The notes beneath the pieces were generated by a model, which made no database searches, had not been told where the DNA came from, and saw nothing but the letters and a program-made list of their open reading frames with translations. Below, piece after piece: positions 16,327 through 24,676 of a stretch of DNA of 64,000 bases. The position numbers and the translations under genes were made by a program. The DNA is from Levilactobacillus humaensis (GTDB lineage: Bacteria; Bacillota; Bacilli; Lactobacillales; Lactobacillaceae). How positions within the stretch are numbered: the first letter of the stretch is position 1; every line of letters starts with the position of its first letter. Where the stretch lies: positions 1 through 64,000 of the forward strand of contig NZ_BROB01000008.1 in the NCBI RefSeq assembly GCF_024345185.1. Direction: 5' to 3'.

Positions 16327-17055
16327 CTATTGAGCTGGCGTGGTGGCTGGTGTTGGGGCATTCTGTAATGCCCAGTACAGCGTCGCGTTGTAAGTCCCAG
16401 CGGAAACGTCTGGTTGTTTTGTAATCGTTAATTTGCTAGAAGCCGCGGTGGTAGCACTGTTGCTACCTTCGCCAGAGTTTGCGGCAGCGGTCCATAGAGT
16501 CTTAGGGCTGCTGATCCAACCGTTAGTGACGTTGGATTGTGGCAGCGTCAAGCTCAATGGTGCGGCGGTGGCGGTGTTGTCCAACGTTCCCGCCGTTTCG
16601 TCGAGGGTCAGTTGCGCATTGGTGATGCTGTTGCTTCCTGACGTGAAGGGACTCATGCCGACGGTCAGAGACCAGCCGTCATGGTCACCACGGTAGTCGG
16701 AAACGTTCAACGCACCAGTGTTATTGCCATCATAGCCGGCTCCGCCAGTTGGGGTACCGGTTGAGATTGGCACGCTGGTATCGGCTGATGCAACGTCCTT
16801 GACGCCGACGCTACCGAAGACAATGTTAGGCACCTGATTCAAACTCAGGGGCCCAGGCGTAACGGTAAATTCGGCGTTGGACGTGGCCTCGGCACCTCCC
16901 GTGCTGTCTGCCACATAGCCACTGGAAATGGTCGTCAGGTTACTGGTAGAAGTCCCAGGACCTGCGGCGAGCGCAACCAAAGGGGTGAGGGCTAAGGCCA
17001 GCATTGTAATCGCAACACTACTCCCGACACCACTCACTAATTTCATGACACGCAT
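16327..17055 (-). CDS. WxL-domain surface protein
   Basis: 242 residues; the start at 17055 follows TGGAGG, and an ATG 15 nt upstream sits on that site and is rejected. Signal peptide to about residue 30 (ALAAGPG), then a single WxL domain: GSVGVKDVAS near 87, the YDGNNTGALNVSDYRGDHDGWSLTV block (about 110-135) with the first WxL, and the C-terminal LYWALQNAP (second WxL in altered form, W-A-L). First gene of the three-gene csc-like operon. No short LPXTG partner, common in full csc clusters, accompanies it. Confidence 0.9.
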   Translation of the reverse strand: MRVMKLVSGVGSSVAITMLALALTPLVALAAGPGTSTSNLTTISSGYVADSTGGAEATSNAEFTVTPGPLSLNQVPNIVFGSVGVKDVASADTSVPISTGTPTGGAGYDGNNTGALNVSDYRGDHDGWSLTVGMSPFTSGSNSITNAQLTLDETAGTLDNTATAAPLSLTLPQSNVTNGWISSPKTLWTAAANSGEGSNSATTAASSKLTITKQPDVSAGTYNATLYWALQNAPTPATTPAQ

Positions 17056-17261
17056 GGTATTTACCTCCAATCTATACGAAAAAATAACTGCAGTGACAAC
17101 TTCTTTAGGTCTGGATTCGGACCCTTTCTCTTGGCGGCAACCTTATCCTAGCAGGGGTCAGGCTAAGCAAGTATCAAAAGGGTATGCTTAAGAAATTGCG
17201 TATACTAACTGGTAAAAGTTGGATTGTTCAGTGGGTAATTGATGGGAGGTGTTCTAGGATT

Positions 17262-17480
17262 GGCCGCCTGCGGCTGCCAGGGATTCCGCCTGCTGTGGGG
17301 ACGCTTCAGCCTGGGGACCAGGCTTCTCGCTCGATTTGAAGCCACGAAGACCACGTGTCTTCAAAGTCGCCCAGAATGTAAGGCCGAGATAAACCGCTCG
17401 GTCTAACATTCTCACCACGGCCGGCTCCATCCCTGGCCTCCTCCGGCTAAGACTGCTGGTGACCATCATATTAGTGGAAA
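17262..17480 (+). repeat. Dispersed structured element, copy A
   Basis: One of three copies in the window. GCCAGGGAT (17276-17284) and ATCCCTGGC (17429-17437) close it. Inside are three hairpins: AGCCTGG/CCAGGCT (17308-17324), TTTGAAG/CTTCAAA (17335-17365), and AGAATGT-A-AGGCCGAG/CTCGGTCT-A-ACATTCT (17373-17412). It lies between the WxL operon start and the 3' end of the Rrf2 gene, on the opposite strand to both. Similarity to copy C continues for about 40 nt past the closing stem. It has no T-run, so it is not a terminator. Confidence 0.75.
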
Positions 17481-17598
17481 GCGGTGTACATCAAGTTTTC
17501 CCGATGGACGTTATAGCATGGAATTATCTGTTCTTGTTAGCTCGGGTTTTGAGGCTAGTTCGAGCCTCTTGCATCGTTACTAGTCGTTGTTAATAGTG

Positions 17599-17632
17599 AA
17601 AAAAAGAAGCTCTGACAATTGTCGGGGCTTCC
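17599..17632 (-). terminator. Terminator of the Rrf2-type gene
   Basis: On the minus strand GGAAGCCCCGACA pairs with TGTCAGAGCTTC, followed by TTTTTTT. Confidence 0.8.
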
Positions 17633-17643
17633 GGTGGGACGTT

Positions 17644-18072
17644 CTATTCTGCTAGGCGTTGCATGAGGGTGACGTCGTTGAGGACGTCCTGAAGAGAAAT
17701 CTTGGCCATCTTGGCTTCGGCGGCCGCCTGGATTTCTTGATAATAGTGGGTGAGAACCGGTGGAACGGTCTGCCCCACGGGACAATTCTTTGAGGTATGG
17801 GAATCGACATTTAGGAGTGGCGCTTGGTTGGGAAGCGTGGCATAAATGTCGCGAAGGGTGATGGTCGCTGGGTCACGGGCCAGTGCCAGTTGGGTGGGAC
17901 CGTGAGTTGGGGCCAACAAGCCGTGGTGCTTCAGGTTAGCCATGATTTTCCGAATGAGGCTCGGGGATGTCTCGAGACTGCTGGCAATCTCTTGGCTGGT
18001 CATCTTCTTCCCTTCAAAGTAGGCGACGTAGACCAAGACATGAATGGTATCGCTGAACTGGGTGTTCGCCAT
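17644..18072 (-). CDS. Rrf2 family transcriptional regulator
   Basis: 142 residues, AAAGGAGG upstream. The N-terminal winged helix (FSDTIHVLVYVAYFEGKKMTSQEIASSLETSPSLIRKIM) is that of Rrf2 proteins. Only one cysteine is present (SKNCPVG, about residue 97), so it lacks the three-Cys Fe-S site of IscR or NsrR and belongs with the YwnA/thiol- or ligand-responding branch. It is divergent from the NADP-binding protein gene at 18431, a common pairing in lactobacilli, and probably controls it in response to oxidative or electrophile stress. Confidence 0.9.
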   Translation of the reverse strand: MANTQFSDTIHVLVYVAYFEGKKMTSQEIASSLETSPSLIRKIMANLKHHGLLAPTHGPTQLALARDPATITLRDIYATLPNQAPLLNVDSHTSKNCPVGQTVPPVLTHYYQEIQAAAEAKMAKISLQDVLNDVTLMQRLAE

Positions 18073-18430
18073 GAGCGACCTCCTTTTTTTAGTGAGTTAA
18101 ATCGTGTCAAGTAACTAGCGGACACGTTGGATGTGCGCTAATTATTCATTTCTGTATCATATTCTATAACAGCTTTGGCCAAATGTCAGGTAAAAAGATG
18201 ATTTATTTTTATTTCTTTGGATTAATCTTTAAATGACTAATATTTTCTAAATAGTGTTCGTGGGCGACTATCAAGACCTAAATGCTGAGGATAGGGCATT
18301 TACCAGTAGATTTTCAAAAAGATCACCAAAGCAAATACAAAAGAATTGACTTTCAATCAGAAATGCCTTATTCTCTAAAGTGTACTTAAAAATAATACAA
18401 AAATATAAAAACAATCAGGGGGTATGCATT
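18073..18430. other. Divergent regulatory region between Rrf2 and the NADP-binding protein gene
   Basis: AT-rich 358 bp. A good promoter for the rightward gene is TTGACT (18346-18351), 17 bp, TATTCT (18369-18374). A perfect hairpin terminator is not present. No open frame is supported. Confidence 0.6.
18346..18374 (+). promoter_or_regulatory. Promoter of the NADP-binding protein gene
   Basis: TTGACT, 17-bp spacer, TATTCT, about 45 bp before the ribosome site CAGGGGG. Confidence 0.7.
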
Positions 18431-19006
18431 ATGGCAGCAATTACGATTTTTGGTAAAGGTAACATGGGTTCAGCAATCGGTGACGTTTTCAAACAAGGTG
18501 GCAATCAGGTCGCTTTCATCGACTCCAAGGATCCTGTTGAGAACTTAGGTGACATCGTGGTCTTGGCCGTTCCTTACAACGCTGCATTGAGCATTGCGAA
18601 GGCTAACAAAGATGCCTTAGCTGGTAAGGTCGTTGTCGACATTTCCAACCCTCTGAATTTTGAAACTTGGGACAGCTTAGAAGTTCCTGCTGATAGTTCA
18701 GCCGCAGCTCAAGTTGCTGCTTTGTTACCAGACTCTAAGGTCATCAAGGCCTTCAACACGACCTTCGCCGGCACCTTAATGAGTCGCAAGGTTAGCGACA
18801 AGGAACAAACGACGGTGATGGCTGCCGGGGATGACGACGCTGCTAAGCAACAATTGGCAGACGCTTTGACCGACAGTGGCGTGGCCTTCATCAACGCTGG
18901 TTCACTGAAGCGGGCTCGCGAACTCGAAAGCTTTGGTTTCTTACAAATGACTTTGGCAGCCAGCGAACAAATTGGCTGGACCGGTGGTTTCGCCGTTTTA
19001 AAGTAG
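18431..19006 (+). CDS. NADPH-binding F420-dependent-oxidoreductase-like protein
   Basis: 191 residues from the ATG at 18431 (CAGGGGGT upstream). MAAITIFGKGNMGSAIGDVF is an N-terminal Rossmann motif (GxGxxG), followed by the NADP_F420 pattern IVVLAVPYNAALSI, VVDISNPLNF (about 75-85) and KAFNTTFAGTL (about 115). The family reduces or isomerises small carbonyl substrates or F420; lactobacilli lack F420, so a ferric-reductase-like or dinucleotide-sensing role is more likely. Codon use is biased like highly expressed genes. It is divergent from the Rrf2 gene, its presumed regulator. Confidence 0.85.
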   Translation: MAAITIFGKGNMGSAIGDVFKQGGNQVAFIDSKDPVENLGDIVVLAVPYNAALSIAKANKDALAGKVVVDISNPLNFETWDSLEVPADSSAAAQVAALLPDSKVIKAFNTTFAGTLMSRKVSDKEQTTVMAAGDDDAAKQQLADALTDSGVAFINAGSLKRARELESFGFLQMTLAASEQIGWTGGFAVLK

Positions 19007-19058
19007 CCGTGGACTTGACTAGGGCAACACGACTGAGAACTGAATAGATAGTAACGGA

Positions 19059-19090
19059 AGTGTGAGGCCTTGTGGCCCCACACTTTTTTT
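19059..19090 (+). terminator. Terminator after the NADP-binding protein gene
   Basis: AGTGTGAGGCC, TTGT loop, GGCCCCACACT then a run of seven T. Confidence 0.9.
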
Positions 19091-19254
19091 GCGCCAAATT
19101 GGTGGGTTAGCGGATGAACTAAAGTCACGTATCTTTAAATTGTATGCTAGGGGGACTTACTAATCGGCCATATGAATAACCCCTCGAGTATAAAGGTGCT
19201 AACTTTGAGGTGTTCGGCAAGGTCAGTGAGTAGTCGAAAGGGGAGGTTTGAAAA

Positions 19255-20433
19255 ATGAGAGGTAATTTAAAGAGAATTGGGTTGTTGATTGCCTCTGGAC
19301 TAGCCGCATTTGCTTTCTTAGGGGGAGCAACAGCTCAGGCCAAGGCTAAAGAGATTAAGGCTAGTGGCGTTTCGGCTGCCGATGCCAAAATTGTCCATTA
19401 TCCGGATAAGACGGTGTATTCACACACGGCGGAATTACCGCTGGACGAAGGCTACCGAGTAGAATACAAGTGGTCAGTCAGCAATGATATTCGGATTAAT
19501 AGTGGCGACTATATGTACTTTTATTTTCCAGCTAATGTTCGGATAACTCGCACGCGCTCGTTTGCAATGGGGTCGAATATTGGGATCGGCACAGTAGGAG
19601 AAATCTTTGTCACCAAAAACTCGCTCACCGGACGAGTTGTCTTCAACAACTACTTTTCTTCTCAAGGCATTAGTAAAAAAGGGTTTATCAACGTTGAAGC
19701 CTATGGCGCGCACGATGAGCAAGAGGAAACGCAGCCTCCTGTTACTGAACCTGGACCAGAAGAACCTGGGACCGAGGAGCCATATCCGGAGGAACCTGGG
19801 GTTGAGGAACCTTATCCTGAAGAACCTGGGACTGAAGAACCTGGAACTGAGGAGCCTGGAACTGAAGAACCCGGAACTGAAGAACCTGGGGTTGAAGAAC
19901 CCGGAGTCGAGGAACCTGGAGTTGAGGAACCTGGAGTTGAGGAACCCGGAACTGAAGAACCTGGAACTGAAGAGCCCGGAACTGAGGAACCTGGAGTTGA
20001 AGAACCCGGCGAAGAACCTTATCCAGAAGTTCCTGGCGTCGAGGAACCACACCCAGAATATCCTGGCGAAGAACCTTATCCTGAAGCACCCGGTGTCGAA
20101 GAACCTGGGCACCCCGAAGTTCCTGGGGTTGAGGAGCCCGGGACTCAAATTCCGGAAACGCCACAGCATCCTAGTGTCACGACACCTAGCCACCCAAGTG
20201 TTACCACACCGGTTCACAACGGTGGGCAATCGGCGACACCGGCAACTAGTTCTGCGACGAGTCAATCTGGGAACGCTAGCACAACGCGTCCAAACCTCAT
20301 GACGAAGTCTGCGACCACCTTGCCACAGACGGGTGAACGCCACACGGCTACTGAGTTCCGTCTGGTCGGATTAGCTTTATTTGCCGCCAGCTTGGTTGCG
20401 GGTATTGTAGGGCTACGTGTTCGCAAACACTAA
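19255..20433 (+). CDS. LPXTG surface protein with Glu-Pro-Gly repeat stalk
   Basis: 392 residues; AGGGGAGG precedes the ATG. Signal peptide to about residue 31 (ATAQAKA). Residues 35-155 form a small globular N-terminal domain of unknown function. Residues about 160-300 are five-residue repeats (EEPGT, EEPGV, EEPYP), an extended acidic polyproline-like stalk that would lift the head through the cell wall; then a Ser/Thr-rich region, the sorting motif LPQTGE, a hydrophobic segment and the tail RVRKH. Sortase A anchoring is expected. The ligand is unknown. The repeat region is prone to length change. Confidence 0.9.
   Translation: MRGNLKRIGLLIASGLAAFAFLGGATAQAKAKEIKASGVSAADAKIVHYPDKTVYSHTAELPLDEGYRVEYKWSVSNDIRINSGDYMYFYFPANVRITRTRSFAMGSNIGIGTVGEIFVTKNSLTGRVVFNNYFSSQGISKKGFINVEAYGAHDEQEETQPPVTEPGPEEPGTEEPYPEEPGVEEPYPEEPGTEEPGTEEPGTEEPGTEEPGVEEPGVEEPGVEEPGVEEPGTEEPGTEEPGTEEPGVEEPGEEPYPEVPGVEEPHPEYPGEEPYPEAPGVEEPGHPEVPGVEEPGTQIPETPQHPSVTTPSHPSVTTPVHNGGQSATPATSSATSQSGNASTTRPNLMTKSATTLPQTGERHTATEFRLVGLALFAASLVAGIVGLRVRKH
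19740..20160 (+). repeat. 15-bp minisatellite coding for EEPG-type repeats
   Basis: About 25 imperfect copies of a 15-bp unit (GAGGAACCTGGAGTT-like). Long antisense and shifted frames across it are artefacts of the repeat. Confidence 0.85.
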
Positions 20434-20464
20434 TTTTCTTGGTTTTAACTGCTAGAGCTTGATC

Positions 20465-20511
20465 AAAAGACACCGCATCAATCTCACTTACGAGACTGAT
20501 GCGGTGTCTTT
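20465..20511. terminator. Bidirectional terminator
   Basis: AAAGACACCGCATCA(A)TCTC pairs with GAGACTGATGCGGTGTCTTT around ACTTAC; it separates the convergent LPXTG and alcohol dehydrogenase genes. Confidence 0.9.
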
Positions 20512-20538
20512 GTTTGCGCATTTTAAGATTCTAGGGTC

Positions 20539-21579
20539 CTAGTCGATCTTGATTAAAGCCTTGATTGCCTTACGGTCAGTCATAGCTTGGTAACCGTCGT
20601 CGATATCATCGAGGCTAAAGGATTGGGTGAAGACCTTGCCAGGGTGAATGTCGCCATCCAAGACAGCCTTCAACAGAACTTGCTTGTCGTAGGTTGTCAC
20701 AGAAGCGGGACCACCGGCGATGATCGTGTTGCTGTAGAAGGAGTTGGTCATGTCCATCTTAGGTTCGTGAGGGAGACCGACCCGGCCAACAATGGCACCG
20801 GGACGAGCAACCTTCATCGCCGTGTCGTTAGACTGTTCCGTCCCAACACATTCGAGGACGGCGTCGGCACCGGCGTTGTTGGTCATAGCCATCACCTTGG
20901 CAACAGCGTCATCGCCACGTTCAGCCACGATATCCGTTGCACCAAATTCGATAGCCAGCTTTTGCCGGTCTTCGTGACGACTCATGGCAATGATCCGCTT
21001 GGCACCACGCATCTGGGCGGCAATAACCCCACACAGACCAACGGCACCGTCACCGACAACGACCACCGTGTCACCCGTCTTAACGTTGGCAACACGAGCG
21101 GCGTGGTAACCAGTTGCCATGACATCGGCCAAGGCTAACAGGGAATCCAGCATGCCCTCGGAGTAATCGGCTGGTTGGCCTGGGATCTTGATGAGGGCCC
21201 ACTCGCCGTGTTGGTAGCGAATGTATTCGGCTTGAATACCGACACTAAAGTTATCGGTGTGGTTCTGGCAATCGCCATCAAAGCCGGCACGACAAGCGGC
21301 ACAGTGGCCACAACCGTGGGTAAATGGAGCGATGACGAAGTCGCCGGGAACCACCGTGGTGATGGCAGAGCCAACTTCTTCGACAATCCCGATGGCTTCG
21401 TGCCCGGTATTTTCGGAGTGCTTAGCCTTATCTTCTAGTCCACGGTAGGCCCACAGATCGGAGCCACAGACACAGGTCCGAACGACGTGAATGATAACAT
21501 CATCGTCGGCTTGGAGCGTTGGTTTGTCGACGTTTTCAATGGCGACTTTACCTGGTTCCATAAAGACAGTAGATTTCAT
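20539..21579 (-). CDS. Zinc-dependent alcohol dehydrogenase family protein
   Basis: 346 residues with TAAGGAGG upstream. Catalytic zinc ligands Cys38, His60 and Glu61 (TGHEAIGIVEEVG), structural zinc cysteines 90, 93, 96 and 104 (THGCGHCAACRAGFDGDC) and a VVVGDGAVGL nucleotide-binding motif (about 172-181) define a zinc medium-chain dehydrogenase with NAD(P). The YHAARVAN and GADAVLECVG blocks are typical of the family. The substrate is not determinable; threonine-, formaldehyde- or butanediol-type activities are possible. It is single and not coupled to the LysR gene 89 bp upstream, although both face the same way. Confidence 0.92.
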   Translation of the reverse strand: MKSTVFMEPGKVAIENVDKPTLQADDDVIIHVVRTCVCGSDLWAYRGLEDKAKHSENTGHEAIGIVEEVGSAITTVVPGDFVIAPFTHGCGHCAACRAGFDGDCQNHTDNFSVGIQAEYIRYQHGEWALIKIPGQPADYSEGMLDSLLALADVMATGYHAARVANVKTGDTVVVVGDGAVGLCGVIAAQMRGAKRIIAMSRHEDRQKLAIEFGATDIVAERGDDAVAKVMAMTNNAGADAVLECVGTEQSNDTAMKVARPGAIVGRVGLPHEPKMDMTNSFYSNTIIAGGPASVTTYDKQVLLKAVLDGDIHPGKVFTQSFSLDDIDDGYQAMTDRKAIKALIKID

Positions 21580-21667
21580 AGATAAAATTCCTCCTTAAGT
21601 GTTTCCAGTCTAAATATTAAGGTTTTTCGTGCACCAAGTAAAGCATGTTCACCCCACACTATGGCGT

Positions 21668-22543
21668 CTATTCGGCTGGCCAGTGGGCCTTCAATGTTGT
21701 CAGAATAGGCCGCACGCGGGATGCATTAACCCGGAGATAGGCCGCGTAGATCGGCTGTTGGGCGCTGGTATCCGAGATTGGGCGGAGGACCCGGTTGTCA
21801 TCGTCGCTAGCGGGAACCGGGAGTTGGCCATCAGTGCCACCTAGGTTCGAGGTGAAGTAAGGGAAGTCAGAATATTTGGTGATTTCGGTCAACGCGGCTC
21901 GTTGTTCTTGATAGAAGAATTTGGCGTGGGGAATTCTATCTTGAATGATGTCGCGCCATATGCCAATATCACTGGCGACCACGAAGCTCAGTCCGGCCAA
22001 ATCGTCGAAACTGACCGTGGGTTGGTTGGCCTGAATCATGAAACGATTGAGGGCGACGGCTAGTTTCTCGACGCCAATAAGTTGGGTCGTGATCGCTGGA
22101 TTCTTGAGGGGACTCGTGGTGAAGACGAGGTCGTAATCGTTATTTAAGATGAGTTCGGGGGCGGCGGTCGGCAGGAGGTTGTGTTCCAAAGTGACGGTGG
22201 TCGGCAATTTCTCAGTGAGGGTGTTTAAGAAGATTAAGGGCCCCGGAATTGTGGCGGCCAGTCGCAGCGACCGTTGACTCTGATCAAAGTGGCGGATGCG
22301 CTCGACGGCCGCGTGGTTGGCGGTAATTAACTGTTGGGCTTCCTTGGCGGCCAGCTCACCCGTGGCCGTCAGTGTGATCCGGTTGGGTTGGCGGATGAAG
22401 AGCTGGACGCCGAGATCATCTTCCAGTTTCTGCATCCCCCGGGTCACCGTGGGTTGGGTCACATTCAGTTTAGCGGCGGTCTCCGCTAGGGTGCCAGTGG
22501 CCGCAAAGGTTGCTAATTCTTCTAATAAGTAGTTATCTAGCAT
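21668..22543 (-). CDS. LysR family transcriptional regulator
   Basis: 291 residues; TAGGAGCTG before the ATG. The N-terminal winged helix-turn-helix (LLEELATFAATGTLAETAAKLNVTQPTVTRGMQKLE) and the periplasmic-binding-like effector domain are complete. It is divergent from two aldo-keto reductase genes, and a perfect 10-5-10 palindrome (22555-22579) lies 11 bp before its own start, so it likely regulates both itself and the reductases. Confidence 0.92.
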   Translation of the reverse strand: MLDNYLLEELATFAATGTLAETAAKLNVTQPTVTRGMQKLEDDLGVQLFIRQPNRITLTATGELAAKEAQQLITANHAAVERIRHFDQSQRSLRLAATIPGPLIFLNTLTEKLPTTVTLEHNLLPTAAPELILNNDYDLVFTTSPLKNPAITTQLIGVEKLAVALNRFMIQANQPTVSFDDLAGLSFVVASDIGIWRDIIQDRIPHAKFFYQEQRAALTEITKYSDFPYFTSNLGGTDGQLPVPASDDDNRVLRPISDTSAQQPIYAAYLRVNASRVRPILTTLKAHWPAE

Positions 22544-22554
22544 GTGTTCAGCTC

Positions 22555-22579
22555 CTAGTATACGTTACTCGTATACTAG
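22555..22579. promoter_or_regulatory. Perfect palindrome, probable LysR operator
   Basis: CTAGTATACG, TTACT, CGTATACTAG. It contains TATACT in both orientations, so it may overlap the -10 of the regulator gene and allow autoregulation. Confidence 0.6.
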
Positions 22580-22658
22580 CATGCTTAACTGGTAATTTTC
22601 AACCGGTTGGCTTGGGCCTATAGTAAGACTATCAGATAAACGGAAGGGATTGTTTACA

Positions 22659-23537
22659 ATGACTGTACCAATGATTACCTTGAAAAATGGCGTGAAGATG
22701 CCTCAGCTCGGTTTTGGGGTGTTCCAGGTCCCTGATTTGAAAGACTGTGAGGAGGCTGTCACCAATGCCTTAGAAGTTGGCTATCGGCTGATTGACACGG
22801 CCACTGCCTACCAAAACGAAGAGGCCGTGGGCCGGGCCATTAAGAAGAGTGGCATTGACCGGAAAGCGTTATTCATTACCTCTAAGTTGTGGGTGTCTGA
22901 GTTCACTTATGAACGGGCCAAGGCCGGTATCGACGCTTCATTGGAACGCTTGGGTCTGGATTACTTGGATCTCTACCTGTTGCACCAACCCTATGGGGAT
23001 ACCATGGGGGCTTGGCGCGCTTTGGAAGAAGCCTACCACGCCGGTAAGATTCGGGCGATCGGCGTGTCAAACTTCTATGCCGACCAATTGAAGAATTTGG
23101 AGTTAACCATGGATGTGCAACCCGTCATTAATCAGATCGAAGTGAACCCATGGTATCAACAGCCCACTGAAGTGACCTTTAACCAAGGCGAAGATGTTCG
23201 CGTTGAAGCTTGGGCCCCATTTGCCGAGGGAAAGCATGACATCTTTACCAATGACACCATTGCTAAAATTGCCCAAGCACATGGCAAGGCAACGGGGCAG
23301 GTTATCTTACGGTGGTTGCTTCAACGCGGGATTACCGTGATTCCCAAGTCCGTCCATCGTGAACGGATGATTGAGAATATGGATGTGTTTGACTTTGAAT
23401 TGACACCAGCTGAAATGAAACTGATGACGAGTCTGGACCGCAACGAGAGCCAGTTCTTCGACCATCGTGATCCTGTCACGATCGAACAGATTTTTGGCTC
23501 TAGCCTGGCCCAATTAAAGAAAGGAAGCAACGACTAA
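22659..23537 (+). CDS. Aldo/keto reductase (first of a pair)
   Basis: 292 residues from the ATG at 22659 with GGAAGGG upstream. The catalytic tetrad of the AKR5-like 2,5-diketo-gluconate reductase group is intact: Asp46, Tyr51 (LIDTATAYQNE), Lys76 (TSKLWVSEF) and His109 (LLHQPYGD). The GVSNF signature and the C-terminal IPKSVHRERMIEN NADPH-binding motif are present. It reduces aldehydes or ketones with NADPH. Its stop codon overlaps the start of a second reductase (TAATGA), so the two are translationally coupled. Confidence 0.93.
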   Translation: MTVPMITLKNGVKMPQLGFGVFQVPDLKDCEEAVTNALEVGYRLIDTATAYQNEEAVGRAIKKSGIDRKALFITSKLWVSEFTYERAKAGIDASLERLGLDYLDLYLLHQPYGDTMGAWRALEEAYHAGKIRAIGVSNFYADQLKNLELTMDVQPVINQIEVNPWYQQPTEVTFNQGEDVRVEAWAPFAEGKHDIFTNDTIAKIAQAHGKATGQVILRWLLQRGITVIPKSVHRERMIENMDVFDFELTPAEMKLMTSLDRNESQFFDHRDPVTIEQIFGSSLAQLKKGSND

Positions 23538-24400
23538 TGACAACACCAACGATTAAATTAAATGATGGCAACAAAATTCCCGCAATCGGCTTTGGGACCT
23601 TTCAAATCCCCGCTGATGGGTCGACCTACAAGGCCGTCACTGAGGCCTTAAAGGCCGGTTACCGGCACATTGATACAGCCGTGGCCTACTTTAATGAAAG
23701 TGAAGTTGGCCAAGCCATCGCCGACAGTGATGTGGCCCGCGAAGATATCTGGGTAACCAGCAAGCTCTGGCTCCAAGACTTCGGCTATGAACCAGCCAAG
23801 AAAGCTATCGATGTTTCCCTAAAGAAATTGGGGATGAACTATCTGGATCTTTACCTGATTCACCAGCCTTATGGCGATGTTCCGGGTGCTTGGCGAGCCA
23901 TGGAAGAAGGCCAAAAGGCTGGCAAGATTCGGTCCATCGGGGTTTCTAACATGACGCCGAAGATCTGGCAGAAGTTCGTTCCCAGCTTCACCACGATGCC
24001 GGCCGTCAATCAGGTAGAATGGAACCCATATACCCAGCAGAAGGCCTTACGCGGGTTGTTAGACCCCGCTGACGTCAAGGTAGAAGCCTGGGCACCCCTG
24101 GGTCAAGGTAATCAATCCCTGTTAACCGATCCGGTGATCACGGCATTGGCCAAGAAGTATGGCAAGGATGTCGGTCAGGTTATCCTTCGCTTTGAAAATC
24201 AGCTGGGGATCATTGTCTTTCCGAAGTCGGTTCACGCGGCGCGGATTAAGAGTAACTTGGATATTTTTGACTTCACGTTGACTGATGACGAAATGGCCAG
24301 TCTGGTGGCGTTGGATAAGGGGCATGGCATGCACGATCCTGATGCCCCTGGCGTTCAGGAGATGTTGTTGAAGGCTTTTGACGTTCACGCCAACGATTAA
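23537..24400 (+). CDS. Aldo/keto reductase (second of a pair)
   Basis: 287 residues, start overlapping the previous stop by one base; GAAAGGAAG lies upstream within the first gene. Tetrad Asp46, Tyr51, Lys76 and His109 are at the same positions as in the neighbour, with GVSNM and FPKSVHAARIKSN as the NADPH-site motif. The two proteins are clearly paralogous but well diverged, so a tandem duplication is old or the pair was assembled. Likely role: NADPH-dependent reduction of sugar-derived or toxic carbonyls, under the divergent LysR protein. Confidence 0.93.
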   Translation: MTTPTIKLNDGNKIPAIGFGTFQIPADGSTYKAVTEALKAGYRHIDTAVAYFNESEVGQAIADSDVAREDIWVTSKLWLQDFGYEPAKKAIDVSLKKLGMNYLDLYLIHQPYGDVPGAWRAMEEGQKAGKIRSIGVSNMTPKIWQKFVPSFTTMPAVNQVEWNPYTQQKALRGLLDPADVKVEAWAPLGQGNQSLLTDPVITALAKKYGKDVGQVILRFENQLGIIVFPKSVHAARIKSNLDIFDFTLTDDEMASLVALDKGHGMHDPDAPGVQEMLLKAFDVHAND

Positions 24401-24404
24401 GTTA

Positions 24405-24582
24405 TGTGGGAGTGTGACAAAAGGCGATTAGCTGGCAAGCATCGAGGCTGATAACCGAATAATCCTGGGCTTGGATTGTTTGGTCATCAGGTTTAAGCGG
24501 AACCAGCTGCCTTTGTGCGCATGTTTCCACCATATAAAATTTGAGATGCAAAGGACCTGGGATTTATCGCAGGTCTTTTTTT
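24405..24582 (+). ncRNA. Structured 3' region ending in a terminator
   Basis: Non-coding stretch after the second reductase. AAAGGC (24420-24425) and AGCTGG (24430-24435) pair with CCAGCT (24503-24508) and GCCTTT (24509-24514), enclosing an inner stem AATCCTG/CAGGTTT. It ends with GACCTG/CAGGTC (24554-24575) and a run of seven T. It may be a long 3' UTR, a processed small RNA or one copy of an intergenic repeat; no second copy was found in the window. Confidence 0.4.
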
Positions 24583-24613
24583 GCGTCATTGCGATACCTT
24601 GCAAATCGTCCGG

Positions 24614-24640
24614 TTCACAGGCGGTGGTCTTTGTTATAAT
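24614..24640 (+). promoter_or_regulatory. Promoter of the AbrB-like/membrane protein gene
   Basis: TTCACA (24614-24619), 15 bp, extended -10 TGTTATAAT (24632-24640). Confidence 0.5.
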
Positions 24641-24676
24641 AAGGATCATTGTATAACGATATTAATGGGGGAAAGC

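Larger units (their letters stand above)
17056..17643. other. 588-bp gene-free interval
   Basis: Holds the upstream region of the WxL operon (17056-17260), structured element copy A (17262-17480), about 115 bp without recognisable features, and the terminator of the Rrf2 gene (17599-17632). The 71-codon antisense frame within copy A is not considered a gene. Confidence 0.7.

Noticed and set aside
17254-17469. 71-codon antisense frame in structured element copy A, with similar frames in copies B and C
   Set aside because: The frame shifts between copies because of a one-base loop difference, there is no consistent ribosome site, and base changes preserve pairing instead of codons.
19474-20343. 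289-codon antisense frame across the EEPG repeat gene
   Set aside because: The 15-bp repeat leaves several frames open; the plus-strand frame has signal peptide, LPQTG and ribosome site.
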